The notes beneath the pieces are model-generated. The model did not search any database. It was not told where the DNA came from and worked only from the letters and a program-made list of their open reading frames with translations. Both the position numbers and the translations under genes were made by a program. Source: Collinsella sp. AF08-23 (GTDB lineage: Bacteria; Actinomycetota; Coriobacteriia; Coriobacteriales; Coriobacteriaceae). Taken from it: 64,000 bases of DNA. The stretch lies in assembly GCF_003479805.1 (NCBI RefSeq), contig NZ_QUHV01000006.1:71436-135435 (forward strand). Direction: 5' to 3'. Below are positions 27,476 through 36,266 of the stretch, in pieces. Every line of letters begins with the position of its first letter. Position 1 is the first letter of the stretch.

Positions 27476-29404
27476 CTACACGAGAACCGCGAGAAGCTCG
27501 CGATCAGTGGCAGCGGACGGCTCCTGAGAACGCACCACATCTTGGAAGCTCGCGGAGTTGGACACGAGGAAGATGACGGTGTCGTCATATCCCTCGGCAG
27601 CGAGAAGACTGCGGTCGAATTCGATCAGTGGCTGGCCTTGCGTAACCTTATCGCCAGCATTTACAAGCTTCCTGAATCCGCGGCCGTTTAGCTGAACGGT
27701 ATCGATACCAACATGGATAAGAAGCTCCGCACCGGAGGCGGTGGTGATGCCCACGGCATGTCCCGTCTTGAAGAGCATGCTCACCTCGCCATCGGCAGGA
27801 GCAACGATGGTCCCTTCGCTCGGCTTGACCGCAACGCCTTTACCCACAGAACCGGAAGCAAACACCTCATCGTCAACGTTCTCGAGCGCAACAACACTAC
27901 CTGCGACGGGAGCGACGAAAATCTCCTGTTTCACGGTATCAACGGCATCCACATCGGATGTGGCATCAGCGATGTTCTGAGCAGTGGCAGAAGAGGGCAC
28001 TCCGAAGAAGAACGTGAGCAAAAAGCCCATTGCCATGGCAACCCCGAGAGCAACGAACACGCCGTAGAAGGTCATATCGAGCTCAGGTGAAGCGGGGTTG
28101 ATGAAAGCGGGAATGTTGAAGAAGCCAAGCCCGCCCTGGGTATAGCGCATGCAACCAAAGAAACCAAGGATGGCGCCGCCAACAGCAGAGGAAACCAGCG
28201 TAAAGGCGAAGGGGCGCTTGAGGGGCAGCGTCACGCCGTAAATCGAAGGCTCAGACACACCAAAGAAGCTGGAAATGGCGGCAGGAAGCGCGACGGACTT
28301 GAGCTTCTTGTCCTTAGTACGCAGGTACACGGCAAGCACAACTGCCATCGTAGTGAACGGGACAGCGGCCATATAGCATGTCAGGTTCTCGTAACCCTGA
28401 ACCATAAGGCTGTTAAGGGCAATGGGCGCAAAGGCGTGGTGCAGGCCAAAGACCACGAGCACCTGCCACAGACCACCAACAAGAACACCGGTAAGAACAG
28501 GGCTGAACTGCTGGACAGCGGTGATGCCTGCGGCGATGAGCTGACTGATCCAGGTCACGACGGGACCCACGAGCAGAAGCGTGAGCACGACGGTGATGGA
28601 CAGGGTCGCAGCGGGAACGACAAACATCTTCACGACATCGGGAACGATCTTCTTGAAGAACTTCTCGACGCGGGCACCGAAGAACGTGGCGGCAATGATG
28701 GGCATGACGCTCGAGGTATAGCTCACCATAAGGACAGGGATGCCCAGGAAGGTCGTGGTGACGTTCGTAGCGATGGGCGTACCCTCGAACAAGGTGAATA
28801 GAGGCTCGGCAGCCTTGAGGCCCACGATGGTGGGATGCACGAGCGTGGCGCCAATTGCCATGCCGAGAAGCTTGTTCATGCCGAACTTCTCTGCGGAAGT
28901 GTAGCCGAGGAAGATCGGGAAGAAGTAGAACAGCGAGTCGCCGGCGGCGGAGAGAATCTGGGCAAAACCCGAGGTGGGGTCGAGCAACTTCATGGCCGTG
29001 CAGAAAGCCAGCAAACCCTTTATGATGCCGCAGCCCGCAAGCAACGGAATCGTGGGCGTCAGGATAGCCGAGATCATATCGACGATGCGGTCGAACGCGC
29101 TCTTTCCCTCGTTGTCGCTGACGTCGGAAACGTCACTCGCGGAACTGGCGAATTTGCCGAGCTTCATGACGGCGTCGAATGCATCCTCGACGTCATTGCC
29201 GATGACGACCTGGTACTGGCCGCCCTTCTGAATGACATCGATGATCCACTCGTGATTCTCGAGGGCCTCGGTGTCGGCGCGGCTCTCGTCTTTCAGCTTG
29301 AAGCGAAGACGGGTCACGCAATGACGCAGTGAGACGACGTTCTCGGTTCCGCCCACATGGTCCAAGACGAACTTGGCAAGGGCGTCGTAGTCTTTTTTAG
29401 CCAC
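27476..29404 (-). CDS. bglP: Beta-glucoside-type PTS transporter EIIBCA
   Basis: 642-residue fused PTS permease that imports and phosphorylates a sugar. The EIIB domain is N-terminal with the phospho-cysteine at 29 (SLRHCVTRLRF). The EIIC membrane domain runs from about 105 to 460 and includes SFFGVSEPSIYGV. The EIIA domain is C-terminal with the active His at 564 (LLIHVGIDTVQLNG). Start is GTG at 29404 with GGGAGG five bases upstream. It is 15 bases downstream of licT and upstream of a sulfatase, so its substrate may be a sulfated beta-linked sugar rather than a plant glucoside. Confidence 0.94.
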   Translation of the reverse strand: MAKKDYDALAKFVLDHVGGTENVVSLRHCVTRLRFKLKDESRADTEALENHEWIIDVIQKGGQYQVVIGNDVEDAFDAVMKLGKFASSASDVSDVSDNEGKSAFDRIVDMISAILTPTIPLLAGCGIIKGLLAFCTAMKLLDPTSGFAQILSAAGDSLFYFFPIFLGYTSAEKFGMNKLLGMAIGATLVHPTIVGLKAAEPLFTLFEGTPIATNVTTTFLGIPVLMVSYTSSVMPIIAATFFGARVEKFFKKIVPDVVKMFVVPAATLSITVVLTLLLVGPVVTWISQLIAAGITAVQQFSPVLTGVLVGGLWQVLVVFGLHHAFAPIALNSLMVQGYENLTCYMAAVPFTTMAVVLAVYLRTKDKKLKSVALPAAISSFFGVSEPSIYGVTLPLKRPFAFTLVSSAVGGAILGFFGCMRYTQGGLGFFNIPAFINPASPELDMTFYGVFVALGVAMAMGFLLTFFFGVPSSATAQNIADATSDVDAVDTVKQEIFVAPVAGSVVALENVDDEVFASGSVGKGVAVKPSEGTIVAPADGEVSMLFKTGHAVGITTASGAELLIHVGIDTVQLNGRGFRKLVNAGDKVTQGQPLIEFDRSLLAAEGYDDTVIFLVSNSASFQDVVRSQEPSAATDRELLAVLV

Positions 29405-29419
29405 GGGTTCCTCCCAGCC

Positions 29420-30253
29420 TTATGCTCGATTGAGCAAACGTGCGATATGGATGATGAGGTAGGTGATCTCCTCATCCCCGATCGAGCGCTCGAGCTTGCC
29501 CTCAACGAACGCGCGCACATACTCGGCGACGGAATACGCCTCCGGATAGCTCTCCCTCACCATCTTCGACAGGGCGCTGGGGACTTGCGTCTGCTCGCCA
29601 CCCAGCACGCGCTGCACGAAGAAGCGCACATGCACGGCCAAACGCTGATAGTCAAGATCGCCCTCGCTATATGCGAGATGCGCTTGATACCGAATGATCT
29701 GCATGACCTGGTCCATGAGCCTGAGCCCATCGATTCCTTGACGGGACCCAGCACCCTCCTGCTCCGCGTTGATGAGATGCAAGGCGATCGAAGCGGCCTC
29801 GGCGTCGCCGAGCGTCCCCTCGATGCCCTCGAGCTCGTCATCCAACAGCTCGATCGCCTTTTTGCCCACCTCGAACTCGCGGCGATAGTACTGGCTGATC
29901 TCCCAGGTCAGCGAGTTTTTGGGAAGAAGCCCCTTCTGTGCGCGCTCGTGAACATATGCGACGTGGTCGGTAAGCGCGATGTAGATGGAATCAGCAAGGC
30001 GAACCCCAAGTGTGCTCTGAGCATAATCGACAATCTCCCGGGCAAGATCGAAATACCGCTGCGGAATCGCGTTAACAAGCTGATACAGCTGACTTTGCTG
30101 CTCGACGGACGTGAACACGCGCTCGATCTTGTCCTCGGGAATCTCGCCGCCAAGCTCAACGTAACCGATGCCCAGGCCGATGACCACGAACTCGCGGCCC
30201 TTTTCATCCCGCGCAACGGCGACGTTGTTGTTGAGCGTCTTGGCGAGCCTCAC
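29420..30253 (-). CDS. licT: LicT/BglG-family transcriptional antiterminator
   Basis: 277 residues. The N-terminal CAT RNA-binding domain reads LAKTLNNNVAVARDEKGREF with IGLGIGY, followed by PRD1 (about 60-165) and PRD2 (about 170-277) with conserved histidines (ALTDHVAYVHERAQKG, VHVRFFVQRVL). The start is GTG at 30253, where the CAT domain begins; GGGAGGAG lies seven bases upstream. It should bind the RNA site at 30346-30377 and prevent termination at 30296-30348, inducing licT-bglP-sulfatase when the PTS is transporting. Confidence 0.93.
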   Translation of the reverse strand: MRLAKTLNNNVAVARDEKGREFVVIGLGIGYVELGGEIPEDKIERVFTSVEQQSQLYQLVNAIPQRYFDLAREIVDYAQSTLGVRLADSIYIALTDHVAYVHERAQKGLLPKNSLTWEISQYYRREFEVGKKAIELLDDELEGIEGTLGDAEAASIALHLINAEQEGAGSRQGIDGLRLMDQVMQIIRYQAHLAYSEGDLDYQRLAVHVRFFVQRVLGGEQTQVPSALSKMVRESYPEAYSVAEYVRAFVEGKLERSIGDEEITYLIIHIARLLNRA

Positions 30254-30295
30254 GGCTTCACTCCTCCCCTGTTCGACATCGTGGTCTGCAAAACG

Positions 30296-30348
30296 AAAAA
30301 CCCGGGCTGATAGAACCATCCCCCATGGGATCATTCTATCAACCCGGG
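30296..30348 (-). terminator. Leader terminator of licT-bglP-sulfatase
   Basis: Fifteen-base arms (CCCGGGCTGATAGAA at 30301-30315 and TTCTATCAACCCGGG at 30334-30348, one mismatch) are followed on the minus strand by five T. Its 5' arm overlaps the antiterminator site by three bases, the usual mutually exclusive arrangement. Confidence 0.85.
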
Positions 30349-30377
30349 TCCTGCCTGTTGTTCACAGTTACACGCCC
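30346..30377 (-). promoter_or_regulatory. Ribonucleic antiterminator (RAT) site for LicT
   Basis: On the minus strand the segment contains GGGCGTGTAACTG and ACAGGCAGGACCC, matching the two conserved halves of LicT-family RAT sites (GG..TGTTACTG and GCAGGCAAAACC) with similar spacing. It ends inside the 5' arm of the terminator. Confidence 0.75.
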
Positions 30378-30409
30378 TGTTGACGCACGATATACGATTG
30401 AATGGTTCT

Positions 30410-30439
30410 TTTGTACACCTTTTTCCTGATGGTTTGCAA
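30410..30439 (-). promoter_or_regulatory. Probable promoter of licT-bglP-sulfatase
   Basis: TTGCAA (30434-30439) and TACAAA (30410-30415) on the minus strand, 18 bases apart. Transcription would start near 30403, just upstream of the RAT site. Confidence 0.5.
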
Positions 30440-30507
30440 GCGCATCAGATTGCATTGCTGCAAGCGGTTGCTGCAGACCGGCGAACGGCAAAACGGGGCT
30501 TCGATGC

Positions 30508-30546
30508 AAAACCGGGTTGATGACCTTATAAAGGCATCAACCCGGG
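30508..30546 (-). terminator. Rho-independent terminator of the PTS IIC-sulfatase-IIA-IIB operon
   Basis: CCGGGTTGATG (30512-30522) pairs with CATCAACCCGG (30535-30545), the inner bases extend the stem, and a four-T run follows on the minus strand. It lies about 25 bases past the IIB stop. Confidence 0.85.
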
Positions 30547-30570
30547 CAAGATCAATCGCCGCGTTTGCCG

Positions 30571-30873
30571 CTAGTCCCCAAGAACCTCGCGGACATGCTC
30601 AATGACGCCGGCGCCGTTCATGGTGCCGTACATGACCGTATCGATCGCCTCGACGGGCTTGTCGGGGAACAGCCCCTTGACGCGGTCGACCTCGAAGCGA
30701 ACCTGCGGACCGAGTAGGATGAAATCCGCATCACCTCCGAGCTTCGCCGCCTCGGAGACGGCATGTGCGGCTATCTCGACCTCATAGCCCTGGTCGGCGG
30801 CCACCGCCTTCATCCGCTCAACCAGCATGCTCGTGGACATGCCTGCGGCACAGAACAACATGATGTTACGCAT
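30571..30873 (-). CDS. PTS lactose/cellobiose-type IIB component
   Basis: 100 residues. The phosphocysteine loop is MLFCAAGMSTSMLVERM with Cys8. It accepts phosphate from IIA and passes it to the sugar carried by IIC. The gene overlaps the IIA gene by 8 bases and has GGAGG nine bases upstream. It ends the operon IIC-sulfatase-IIA-IIB. Confidence 0.93.
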   Translation of the reverse strand: MRNIMLFCAAGMSTSMLVERMKAVAADQGYEVEIAAHAVSEAAKLGGDADFILLGPQVRFEVDRVKGLFPDKPVEAIDTVMYGTMNGAGVIEHVREVLGD

Positions 30874-31198
30874 GGATACAATCCTCCATCTTCTTGTACA
30901 CGTTCACGATTTTACGGGCGAGGATCCCGAATGACTCGGCGCTCATGAGCTGGTCCTCAGCATGCATGAGGATGAGTGCGAACTCGCTCGACTCACCCGC
31001 AGCCTCTTTCTGAATCAGCCCGAAGTGAGCGTCATGCCCGGAGCGGAACTGCTCCTTGCCCTCCTCGATCAGCTTCTCGGCGCCCTCGAAATCACCCTGC
31101 TCGGCGCAGTCGATCGCCTGGATGTAGCAGGAGCGCGCGGCGCCGACGCTCGCGATGATCTGGAAGCTGACCAGCTGCACCTCTTCGGATACGGCCAT
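30866..31198 (-). CDS. PTS lactose/cellobiose-type IIA component
   Basis: 110-residue trimeric helical IIA. The phosphorylated histidine is His79 in ALILMHAEDQLMSAE, preceded by GHDAHFGLIQKEA. It receives phosphate from HPr. The gene lies 8 bases after the sulfatase stop with AGGGGG upstream and overlaps the IIB gene. Confidence 0.93.
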   Translation of the reverse strand: MAVSEEVQLVSFQIIASVGAARSCYIQAIDCAEQGDFEGAEKLIEEGKEQFRSGHDAHFGLIQKEAAGESSEFALILMHAEDQLMSAESFGILARKIVNVYKKMEDCIHA

Positions 31199-31206
31199 TG
31201 GTCCCC

Positions 31207-32697
31207 CTAACGCTTGTCGAACTTGGGCGGCACGTAATCGGCCGTCTCCATGTAGAACCTGAGCAGCCTGTCTCGGAGCTGCGCGGCGGATTGGGCGTAC
31301 GCCGGGTCATCGACCAGGTTGACGAGCTCCATGGGATCCGCCTCAAGGTCGTAGAGCTGATCGCCCTCGTACAGACGCATGACGTACTTGAGGTTGCCCA
31401 TGCGCACCATCGCGCCCTTGGTGTGGGCCGAGCCCTCCTCGTGCTGCGCGGAGATGCGCGGCCAGTACGGGGACTCGGGCCCGTGCTCGGGCTCCATCGC
31501 CTGCCATTCGCCGTGGATGCGGCCGCCCTCGCAGAACACCGCGTCATGCGGCGTGTCCTCACCGGAGATCGCCCCCATCAGGGAGCTGCCGAACTGCACG
31601 TACCCCAGATCCACGCCGGCGATCTCCGCGACCGTCGCGGGAAGGTCGATCAGGCCGACGACGCCGTGGCGCACGCCCGGCTCCACCGGCACCGACGCTG
31701 CGGGCTTGACCACGAGGGGCACGTTCGTCAGGGGGTCCTCAAAGGAGTTCTGGCACTTCTCCGCGATGCCGTAGTCTCCCGTCAAGTCGCCATGGTCGCT
31801 GAACGCGAAGACGTTCGTGTCGTCGTACAGCCCGCGCTCGCGCAGCTTGTCGAGCACGAGGCCGAGCATGTGATCCCAGCGCGCCACCATGCCGAGATAC
31901 ACTGCGCGCATCTCGTCGTACTGGGGCTCACCCCAGCCCTTCATGTCCTGACGCTCGCGGATGGCGTTCAGGATGCCTGCCTTGCCCTCCAGCGTCTCCA
32001 CATTGGGGCGACGCGGCGGAAGGGCCGTACGATCGACAAGCGAATACCATGGCTCCTCACAACCGTACGGGGGATGCGGGAACGACAGCGTGCAGTAGAT
32101 GAAGAAGGGCTTTTCCTGCTTCTCGGGGTCGATGGAGTCCAAGAACGCCAGGGCGGCATTCACGCAGTTCCAGTCGAAGTCGCTATTGAGCGAACCCTCG
32201 GGGTACTTCCCCTGGAAGAAGGAGTACTTGAGATCGTGCCCCTCGAAGACCTCGGGCACCTCGGGCGTGGGGAAGTTCTTCCCGCCGAAGTTCATCTTGA
32301 GACCCTCGACGCCCACCTTGTCGACGAGATCGGTTCCATCGAAGAAATGGTCGCAATACGCCTCCTTGCTCCATGAGCCCGGGATGAAGTCGTTGCGACC
32401 GATCCACACGACCTCATACCCGGCCTCCTTCATGGTCTTGAGGATATTGGGATCCTCGCGATGCATCATGAAGTGCATCGTGCGGTGACCAAGCGTGTGG
32501 GGGTACAGGCCGGTCAAGAAGCTGCAGCGGCTCGGAACGCAAACGGGATTCTGGCAGTACGCGTCCGCGAAGGACACGCCCTCCTCCGCCATGGCGTCGA
32601 GGTTGGGGGTGCTCGCCGCCGGATTGCCCAGATGGGCCATTGAGTCCGCGCGCATCTGGTCCGCGACGAACCACACGATGTTGGAGCGATTGTCCAT
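31207..32697 (-). CDS. Cytoplasmic Cys-type sulfatase in a cellobiose-type PTS operon
   Basis: 496-residue sulfatase. NIVWFVADQMRADSMAHLG provides the first metal site. The formylglycine motif CVPSR has Cys53, followed by the family helix CSFLTGLYPH. SDHGDLTGDYGI carries the second pair of metal ligands. There is no signal peptide. Encoded between the IIC and IIA genes, it should desulfate the PTS-imported sugar in the cytoplasm. It differs clearly from the sulfatase at 25943-27406, so two substrates are likely. Confidence 0.93.
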   Translation of the reverse strand: MDNRSNIVWFVADQMRADSMAHLGNPAASTPNLDAMAEEGVSFADAYCQNPVCVPSRCSFLTGLYPHTLGHRTMHFMMHREDPNILKTMKEAGYEVVWIGRNDFIPGSWSKEAYCDHFFDGTDLVDKVGVEGLKMNFGGKNFPTPEVPEVFEGHDLKYSFFQGKYPEGSLNSDFDWNCVNAALAFLDSIDPEKQEKPFFIYCTLSFPHPPYGCEEPWYSLVDRTALPPRRPNVETLEGKAGILNAIRERQDMKGWGEPQYDEMRAVYLGMVARWDHMLGLVLDKLRERGLYDDTNVFAFSDHGDLTGDYGIAEKCQNSFEDPLTNVPLVVKPAASVPVEPGVRHGVVGLIDLPATVAEIAGVDLGYVQFGSSLMGAISGEDTPHDAVFCEGGRIHGEWQAMEPEHGPESPYWPRISAQHEEGSAHTKGAMVRMGNLKYVMRLYEGDQLYDLEADPMELVNLVDDPAYAQSAAQLRDRLLRFYMETADYVPPKFDKR

Positions 32698-32703
32698 CAG
32701 CGC

Positions 32704-34002
32704 TTACGCCTCCTTGGCGGCTGCCTGCTCGTCGGCATATGCCTGCTTGTCGAGCATCTTGAAGAACGGGAAATAGATGGCGAACTGGAGGGCGACGAGA
32801 ACCGCCTGCCAGATCATTGCCCGCCAACCGCCCGTAAGGAATCCGGACAGGAGCACAGGGGTACCGGTCTGCAGCTGCATTCCATTCAGAACGGGAACGA
32901 GCCCGATGGAAGTCACCGCGTAGGAAAGAACGAAGCTCAGGAGAGGCGTCAGGATCATGGGAATGAACATCATGACGTTGAGCATGAGGGGCATACCGAA
33001 GACGACGGGCTCGGAAACTCCGCAGAGCGCCGGGGCGATTGCCATCTTACCGAGGGACTTGTAGCGCTCGCTCTTGGCCACGAAGAGCATGCACAGAACA
33101 AGGCCGATGATGCCGCCGGACCCGCCGAGCTGGACGAAGGTGAACCACCACGTGTTGGTGAGGATGTTGGGCAGGGCCGCGGCGCCCGCTGCAAACGCAT
33201 CGAGGTTCTCGAGGGCGGCGGGCATGTACAGCATGGTGATGAAAGGCATCGTGACCATACCGCCATGGATGCCGAAGAACCACAGCAGATTGCACAGAAG
33301 GACCAGGAGGCCGAAGGTGAGCGGGCTCTCGCTCAACGAGGCGAGCGGGGCCTTGAGCAAGCCATAGATCATTCCGTCAAAGGAACCAAAGGGGGTCAGG
33401 GCGCAGAGCTGGCGGACGATGACAAACAGGATGGTGATGCACAGCACGGGGATGATGCCGGCGAAACCCTTGGAAACGAACGGAGGGACGCCATCGGGCA
33501 TCTTGATGGTGATGTTCCTCTTAATGAAGACCGCGTAGATGGCGGGAACGACGATACCGAGGATCATCGCGGAGAACAAGCCGGCAGACCCAAAGTAAGT
33601 CATGTCGATCATGTTGGCGACCGCGGTGCCGTCGGCAGCAATGCCGGAAGGAATGAGCAGCAGGAACACGAACAGCGAGGCTATTCCGATAATGGAAGAC
33701 TGACCCTCGCAGTCAAGCTGCTCGGCCATGCATTTGCCTATGGCGAATGCGGCATACAGGGACAGCATGTTCGTCGTATACGTGGTCACATACGAGAACA
33801 CCGTCTTGAGGCCATTCGCGGTGATGAACTCCTGATAGGGCGTAATGCTCAAGCCGGCGAGCAGCGACGCGATGGCGCCGACCATGATGATGGGCAGCAG
33901 CATGCCGAAACCGCCCGAAATGGCCTTCAAGACCTTGTTGTTGGAGAGCTTAGTCGCAAACGGGACGAGCGTCTTCTCCATCAGAGCTTGGAACTTCTCC
34001 AT
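32704..34002 (-). CDS. PTS cellobiose-family IIC permease
   Basis: 432-residue membrane component with about ten hydrophobic helices and the family motifs FGIHGGMVTMPFITML and APALCGVSEPVVFGMPLMLN. It forms the sugar channel for the IIA/IIB pair downstream. The start at 34002 is preferred (AGGGA four to five bases upstream; MEKFQALMEK is the usual IIC N terminus). It is the first gene of the operon, about 80 bases below a cluster of TGGA-N6-TCCA sites. Confidence 0.93.
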   Translation of the reverse strand: MEKFQALMEKTLVPFATKLSNNKVLKAISGGFGMLLPIIMVGAIASLLAGLSITPYQEFITANGLKTVFSYVTTYTTNMLSLYAAFAIGKCMAEQLDCEGQSSIIGIASLFVFLLLIPSGIAADGTAVANMIDMTYFGSAGLFSAMILGIVVPAIYAVFIKRNITIKMPDGVPPFVSKGFAGIIPVLCITILFVIVRQLCALTPFGSFDGMIYGLLKAPLASLSESPLTFGLLVLLCNLLWFFGIHGGMVTMPFITMLYMPAALENLDAFAAGAAALPNILTNTWWFTFVQLGGSGGIIGLVLCMLFVAKSERYKSLGKMAIAPALCGVSEPVVFGMPLMLNVMMFIPMILTPLLSFVLSYAVTSIGLVPVLNGMQLQTGTPVLLSGFLTGGWRAMIWQAVLVALQFAIYFPFFKMLDKQAYADEQAAAKEA

Positions 34003-34082
34003 CTCTTCCCTCTTCTCTCGGTGCAGAAACACGGGAGCGATTCGGGCCCGGAACCGCTCTTCATCTTATAGAGTAGTCGATT

Positions 34083-34167
34083 TGGATATATGTCCGTTCT
34101 CTATTGGATATTTGTCCGTGAGTGGATAGTTTTCCACGATGAACGGCATGCTATGGATAGTTATCCA
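34083..34167. promoter_or_regulatory. Four TGGA-N6-TCCA operator sites upstream of the PTS/sulfatase operon
   Basis: TGGATATATGTCC (34083-34095), TGGATATTTGTCC (34105-34117), TGGATAGTTTTCCA (34123-34136) and TGGATAGTTATCCA (34154-34167). All have TGGA and TCC(A) six bases apart. A fifth site, TTGGATATCTCTCCAA, precedes the neighbouring rpiR gene, making this regulator the obvious candidate. A TATAAG box on the minus strand near 34068 may be the -10. Confidence 0.75.
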
Positions 34168-34180
34168 TTTCATGCCGTTC
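34141..34180 (-). terminator. Hairpin after the rpiR-family gene, enclosing operator 4
   Basis: GAACGGCATG (34141-34150) and CATGCCGTTC (34171-34180) are a perfect 10-bp inverted pair directly after the regulator stop at 34184. The operator TGGATAGTTATCCA lies in the loop. There is no T-run. Confidence 0.55.
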
Positions 34181-34183
34181 ACA

Positions 34184-34951
34184 CTAGGAGAAATTTCGAG
34201 AGATGTTCAACAGGAGCATCTCTATGAACATGTAAACGATTACCTGGTCTTCGTAGAAGTTTATCGAGTCATCATGGCTGATCCAGGGAAGCACATATAC
34301 CTCGGAAGCGTGCGGAACGAGGCTCGACCTGCCGTCCATGGTCACCAGATGCACATCGACCCCGCGCTCGCGCATCACATCCATATCCTCGCCATACATG
34401 CAATTACCTCGACCCTGCATGCTCAAGACGATGCAAACGTCTCCGCTCTCTAATATCGCTGCATCATCGGACATGACGATGGCGTCATCAGTCGGTTTAT
34501 TGAAAATACCGAGTCTCGTCAGACGATGAGAAAGCTGCATCGCGCTCTGAAACGTCCTGTTCGACCCCCAAATTACAAGCCGCCTGGCCTGAACGATCGC
34601 CTCGGCGAGGGCGTCGAATTGCTCCTTGGAGACACACTGGGGAATCAGATGCATATATCGAGCATACGTGTCGACGAGCCTATTCGAATCGTCGTGATCC
34701 GCTTCCACAGAGGGGCTCTCAGCTGCCATCATGGCCCGGTTGAAGGAGAAGCGGAATTCGGCGAACCCATCATATCCGAGCTTTTGGCACATGCGGATAA
34801 TCGCGGAGTTGGATGAACCGGTGAGCTTTGCCAGGTTGGTGATGCTGCTGCCCAACATGATATTCGGGTCGTTCAGGATCCGCTCGGCGGCCTTCAATTC
34901 TGATTTGGTGAGTGTAGGCAGAGCTCGACGCAGTTCATCAATGGGATTCAT
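34184..34951 (-). CDS. RpiR-family transcriptional regulator
   Basis: 255 residues. The N-terminal HTH (NLAKLTGSSNSAIIRMCQKLGYDGFAEFR, about 37-67) is followed by a C-terminal SIS sugar-phosphate-binding domain (RRLVIWGSNRTFQSAMQLSHRLTRLG, DVCIVLSMQGRGNC). It probably senses the phosphorylated sugar and controls the downstream PTS/sulfatase operon. ATG at 34951 is chosen over a GTG six bases earlier because GAGGAG is five bases upstream. Confidence 0.9.
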   Translation of the reverse strand: MNPIDELRRALPTLTKSELKAAERILNDPNIMLGSSITNLAKLTGSSNSAIIRMCQKLGYDGFAEFRFSFNRAMMAAESPSVEADHDDSNRLVDTYARYMHLIPQCVSKEQFDALAEAIVQARRLVIWGSNRTFQSAMQLSHRLTRLGIFNKPTDDAIVMSDDAAILESGDVCIVLSMQGRGNCMYGEDMDVMRERGVDVHLVTMDGRSSLVPHASEVYVLPWISHDDSINFYEDQVIVYMFIEMLLLNISRNFS

Positions 34952-34965
34952 GGCCACTCCTCAAA

Positions 34966-34981
34966 TTGGATATCTCTCCAA
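34966..34981. promoter_or_regulatory. Operator-like site upstream of the rpiR-family gene
   Basis: TTGGATATCTCTCCAA, same TGGA-N6-TCCA pattern as the four sites at 34083-34167. It is 14 bases before the regulator start and in the short divergent region shared with the maturase gene. Confidence 0.7.
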
Positions 34982-35066
34982 ATAGTGTACCGCGCCCGAA
35001 GCCCTCGAAGCTCAAATCAACATGGTAGACTCCTCATCAGACCACAACGACCCGCTGCGAGGACCC

Positions 35067-36155
35067 ATGAAGCACATCTCGTTTCTCATCAAACCCGCCA
35101 GCTCGACGTGCAACATGCGCTGCCGCTATTGCTTCTACGCGGATGTCGCAGAGCACCGCGAGACGGCGAACCACGGCGTCATGGAGGCCCCATGCGCCGA
35201 GGCCATCATCGATGCTGCATTCGCGCTCGGCCCCGACACCGAGGTGACCTTTGCCTTCCAGGGTGGCGAACCCACCTGCGCGGGGCTCGAGTTCTTCCGC
35301 TCGTTCTGCGCGCACGTCGATGAGGCTCGCGAGCGCCAGACGGTCCACTACGCCATCCAGACCAACGGTTACGTCATCGACGACACCTGGGCCGAGTTCC
35401 TCGCCGAGCACGACTTCCTCGTGGGCGTCTCCATCGACGGCTATCCCGAGATGCACGACTGGCTGCGACCCGATGCGCGCGGCGTGGGCACCATGGGCCG
35501 CGTGCTGGATGCTATATCGGCGCTGAGGCGGGCAGGCGCGGAATTCAACATCCTCACCGTCCTCACCGACCAGCTCGCCCATCACCCCCAAAAGCTCTAC
35601 CGCTTCTACAAACAGCACAAGTTCGGCTTCGTCCAACTCATCCCCTGCCTGCCGGGACTCGATGAGACGAACGACGAGTACTCGCTGGAGCCCGAGAGCT
35701 TCGCGAGCTTCTACAAAACGTTCTTCCGCATGTGGCTCGAGGACTTCAAGCGCGGCGACCGCATGAGCGTGACGCTCTTCGACAACGTGATACCCCTGTT
35801 CGCAGGCGTTCGGCCCCAGCAGTGCGGCACGCTCGGGGCATGCGCACCGCAGTTCGTGGTCGAGGGCAACGGAGATGTGTACCCCTGCGACTTCTACGTG
35901 CTCGACCGATATTGCCTGGGCAACATCCGCGAAAACTCACTGGAGGACATGGCCACCTGCGACGCGCTCCGCACGTTCATCGCCGAACCCAGGCGCGATT
36001 GCACCCTGTGCGCGGACTGCCCCTTCGAGCGCATCTGCCACAAGAACTGCAAGCGCCTCAATACCTGCTACTATCGCGAGGACTATTGCGGATACCGCGA
36101 CTTCCTCGAATACGCCGCCCCCGACATGATCGCGATTGCGCGCACGTTGCGCTAA
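35067..36155 (+). CDS. Anaerobic sulfatase-maturating enzyme (radical SAM)
   Basis: 362-residue radical SAM/SPASM protein. The SAM cluster motif CX3CX2C is at residues 15-22 (CNMRCRYC). QGGEPTCAGLEFF follows, and the C-terminal SPASM region has CGTLGAC, VYPCDFYVLDRYCLGNIREN, CTLCADCPFERICHKNCKR for two further [4Fe-4S] clusters. It oxidises the active-site Cys of sulfatases to formylglycine without oxygen. Its targets should be the two C-x-P-x-R sulfatases nearby. The start at 35067 has GAGG four bases upstream. Confidence 0.94.
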   Translation: MKHISFLIKPASSTCNMRCRYCFYADVAEHRETANHGVMEAPCAEAIIDAAFALGPDTEVTFAFQGGEPTCAGLEFFRSFCAHVDEARERQTVHYAIQTNGYVIDDTWAEFLAEHDFLVGVSIDGYPEMHDWLRPDARGVGTMGRVLDAISALRRAGAEFNILTVLTDQLAHHPQKLYRFYKQHKFGFVQLIPCLPGLDETNDEYSLEPESFASFYKTFFRMWLEDFKRGDRMSVTLFDNVIPLFAGVRPQQCGTLGACAPQFVVEGNGDVYPCDFYVLDRYCLGNIRENSLEDMATCDALRTFIAEPRRDCTLCADCPFERICHKNCKRLNTCYYREDYCGYRDFLEYAAPDMIAIARTLR

Positions 36156-36203
36156 AACGCTTCCAAGGGTTCGAGCACCCCACCTGTCGCCCGAACCCCA
36201 AAG

Positions 36204-36233
36204 CGGGCCCTTCCCCGTGTGGAGAGGGGCCCG
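36204..36233. terminator. Hairpin between the maturase and TauE/SafE genes
   Basis: CGGGCCC (36204-36210) pairs with GGGCCCG (36227-36233) in the gap between converging genes. Confidence 0.6.
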
Positions 36234-36266
36234 TCTCTTCAGTGCGAGGCGATGGTGCCGAGCGAT

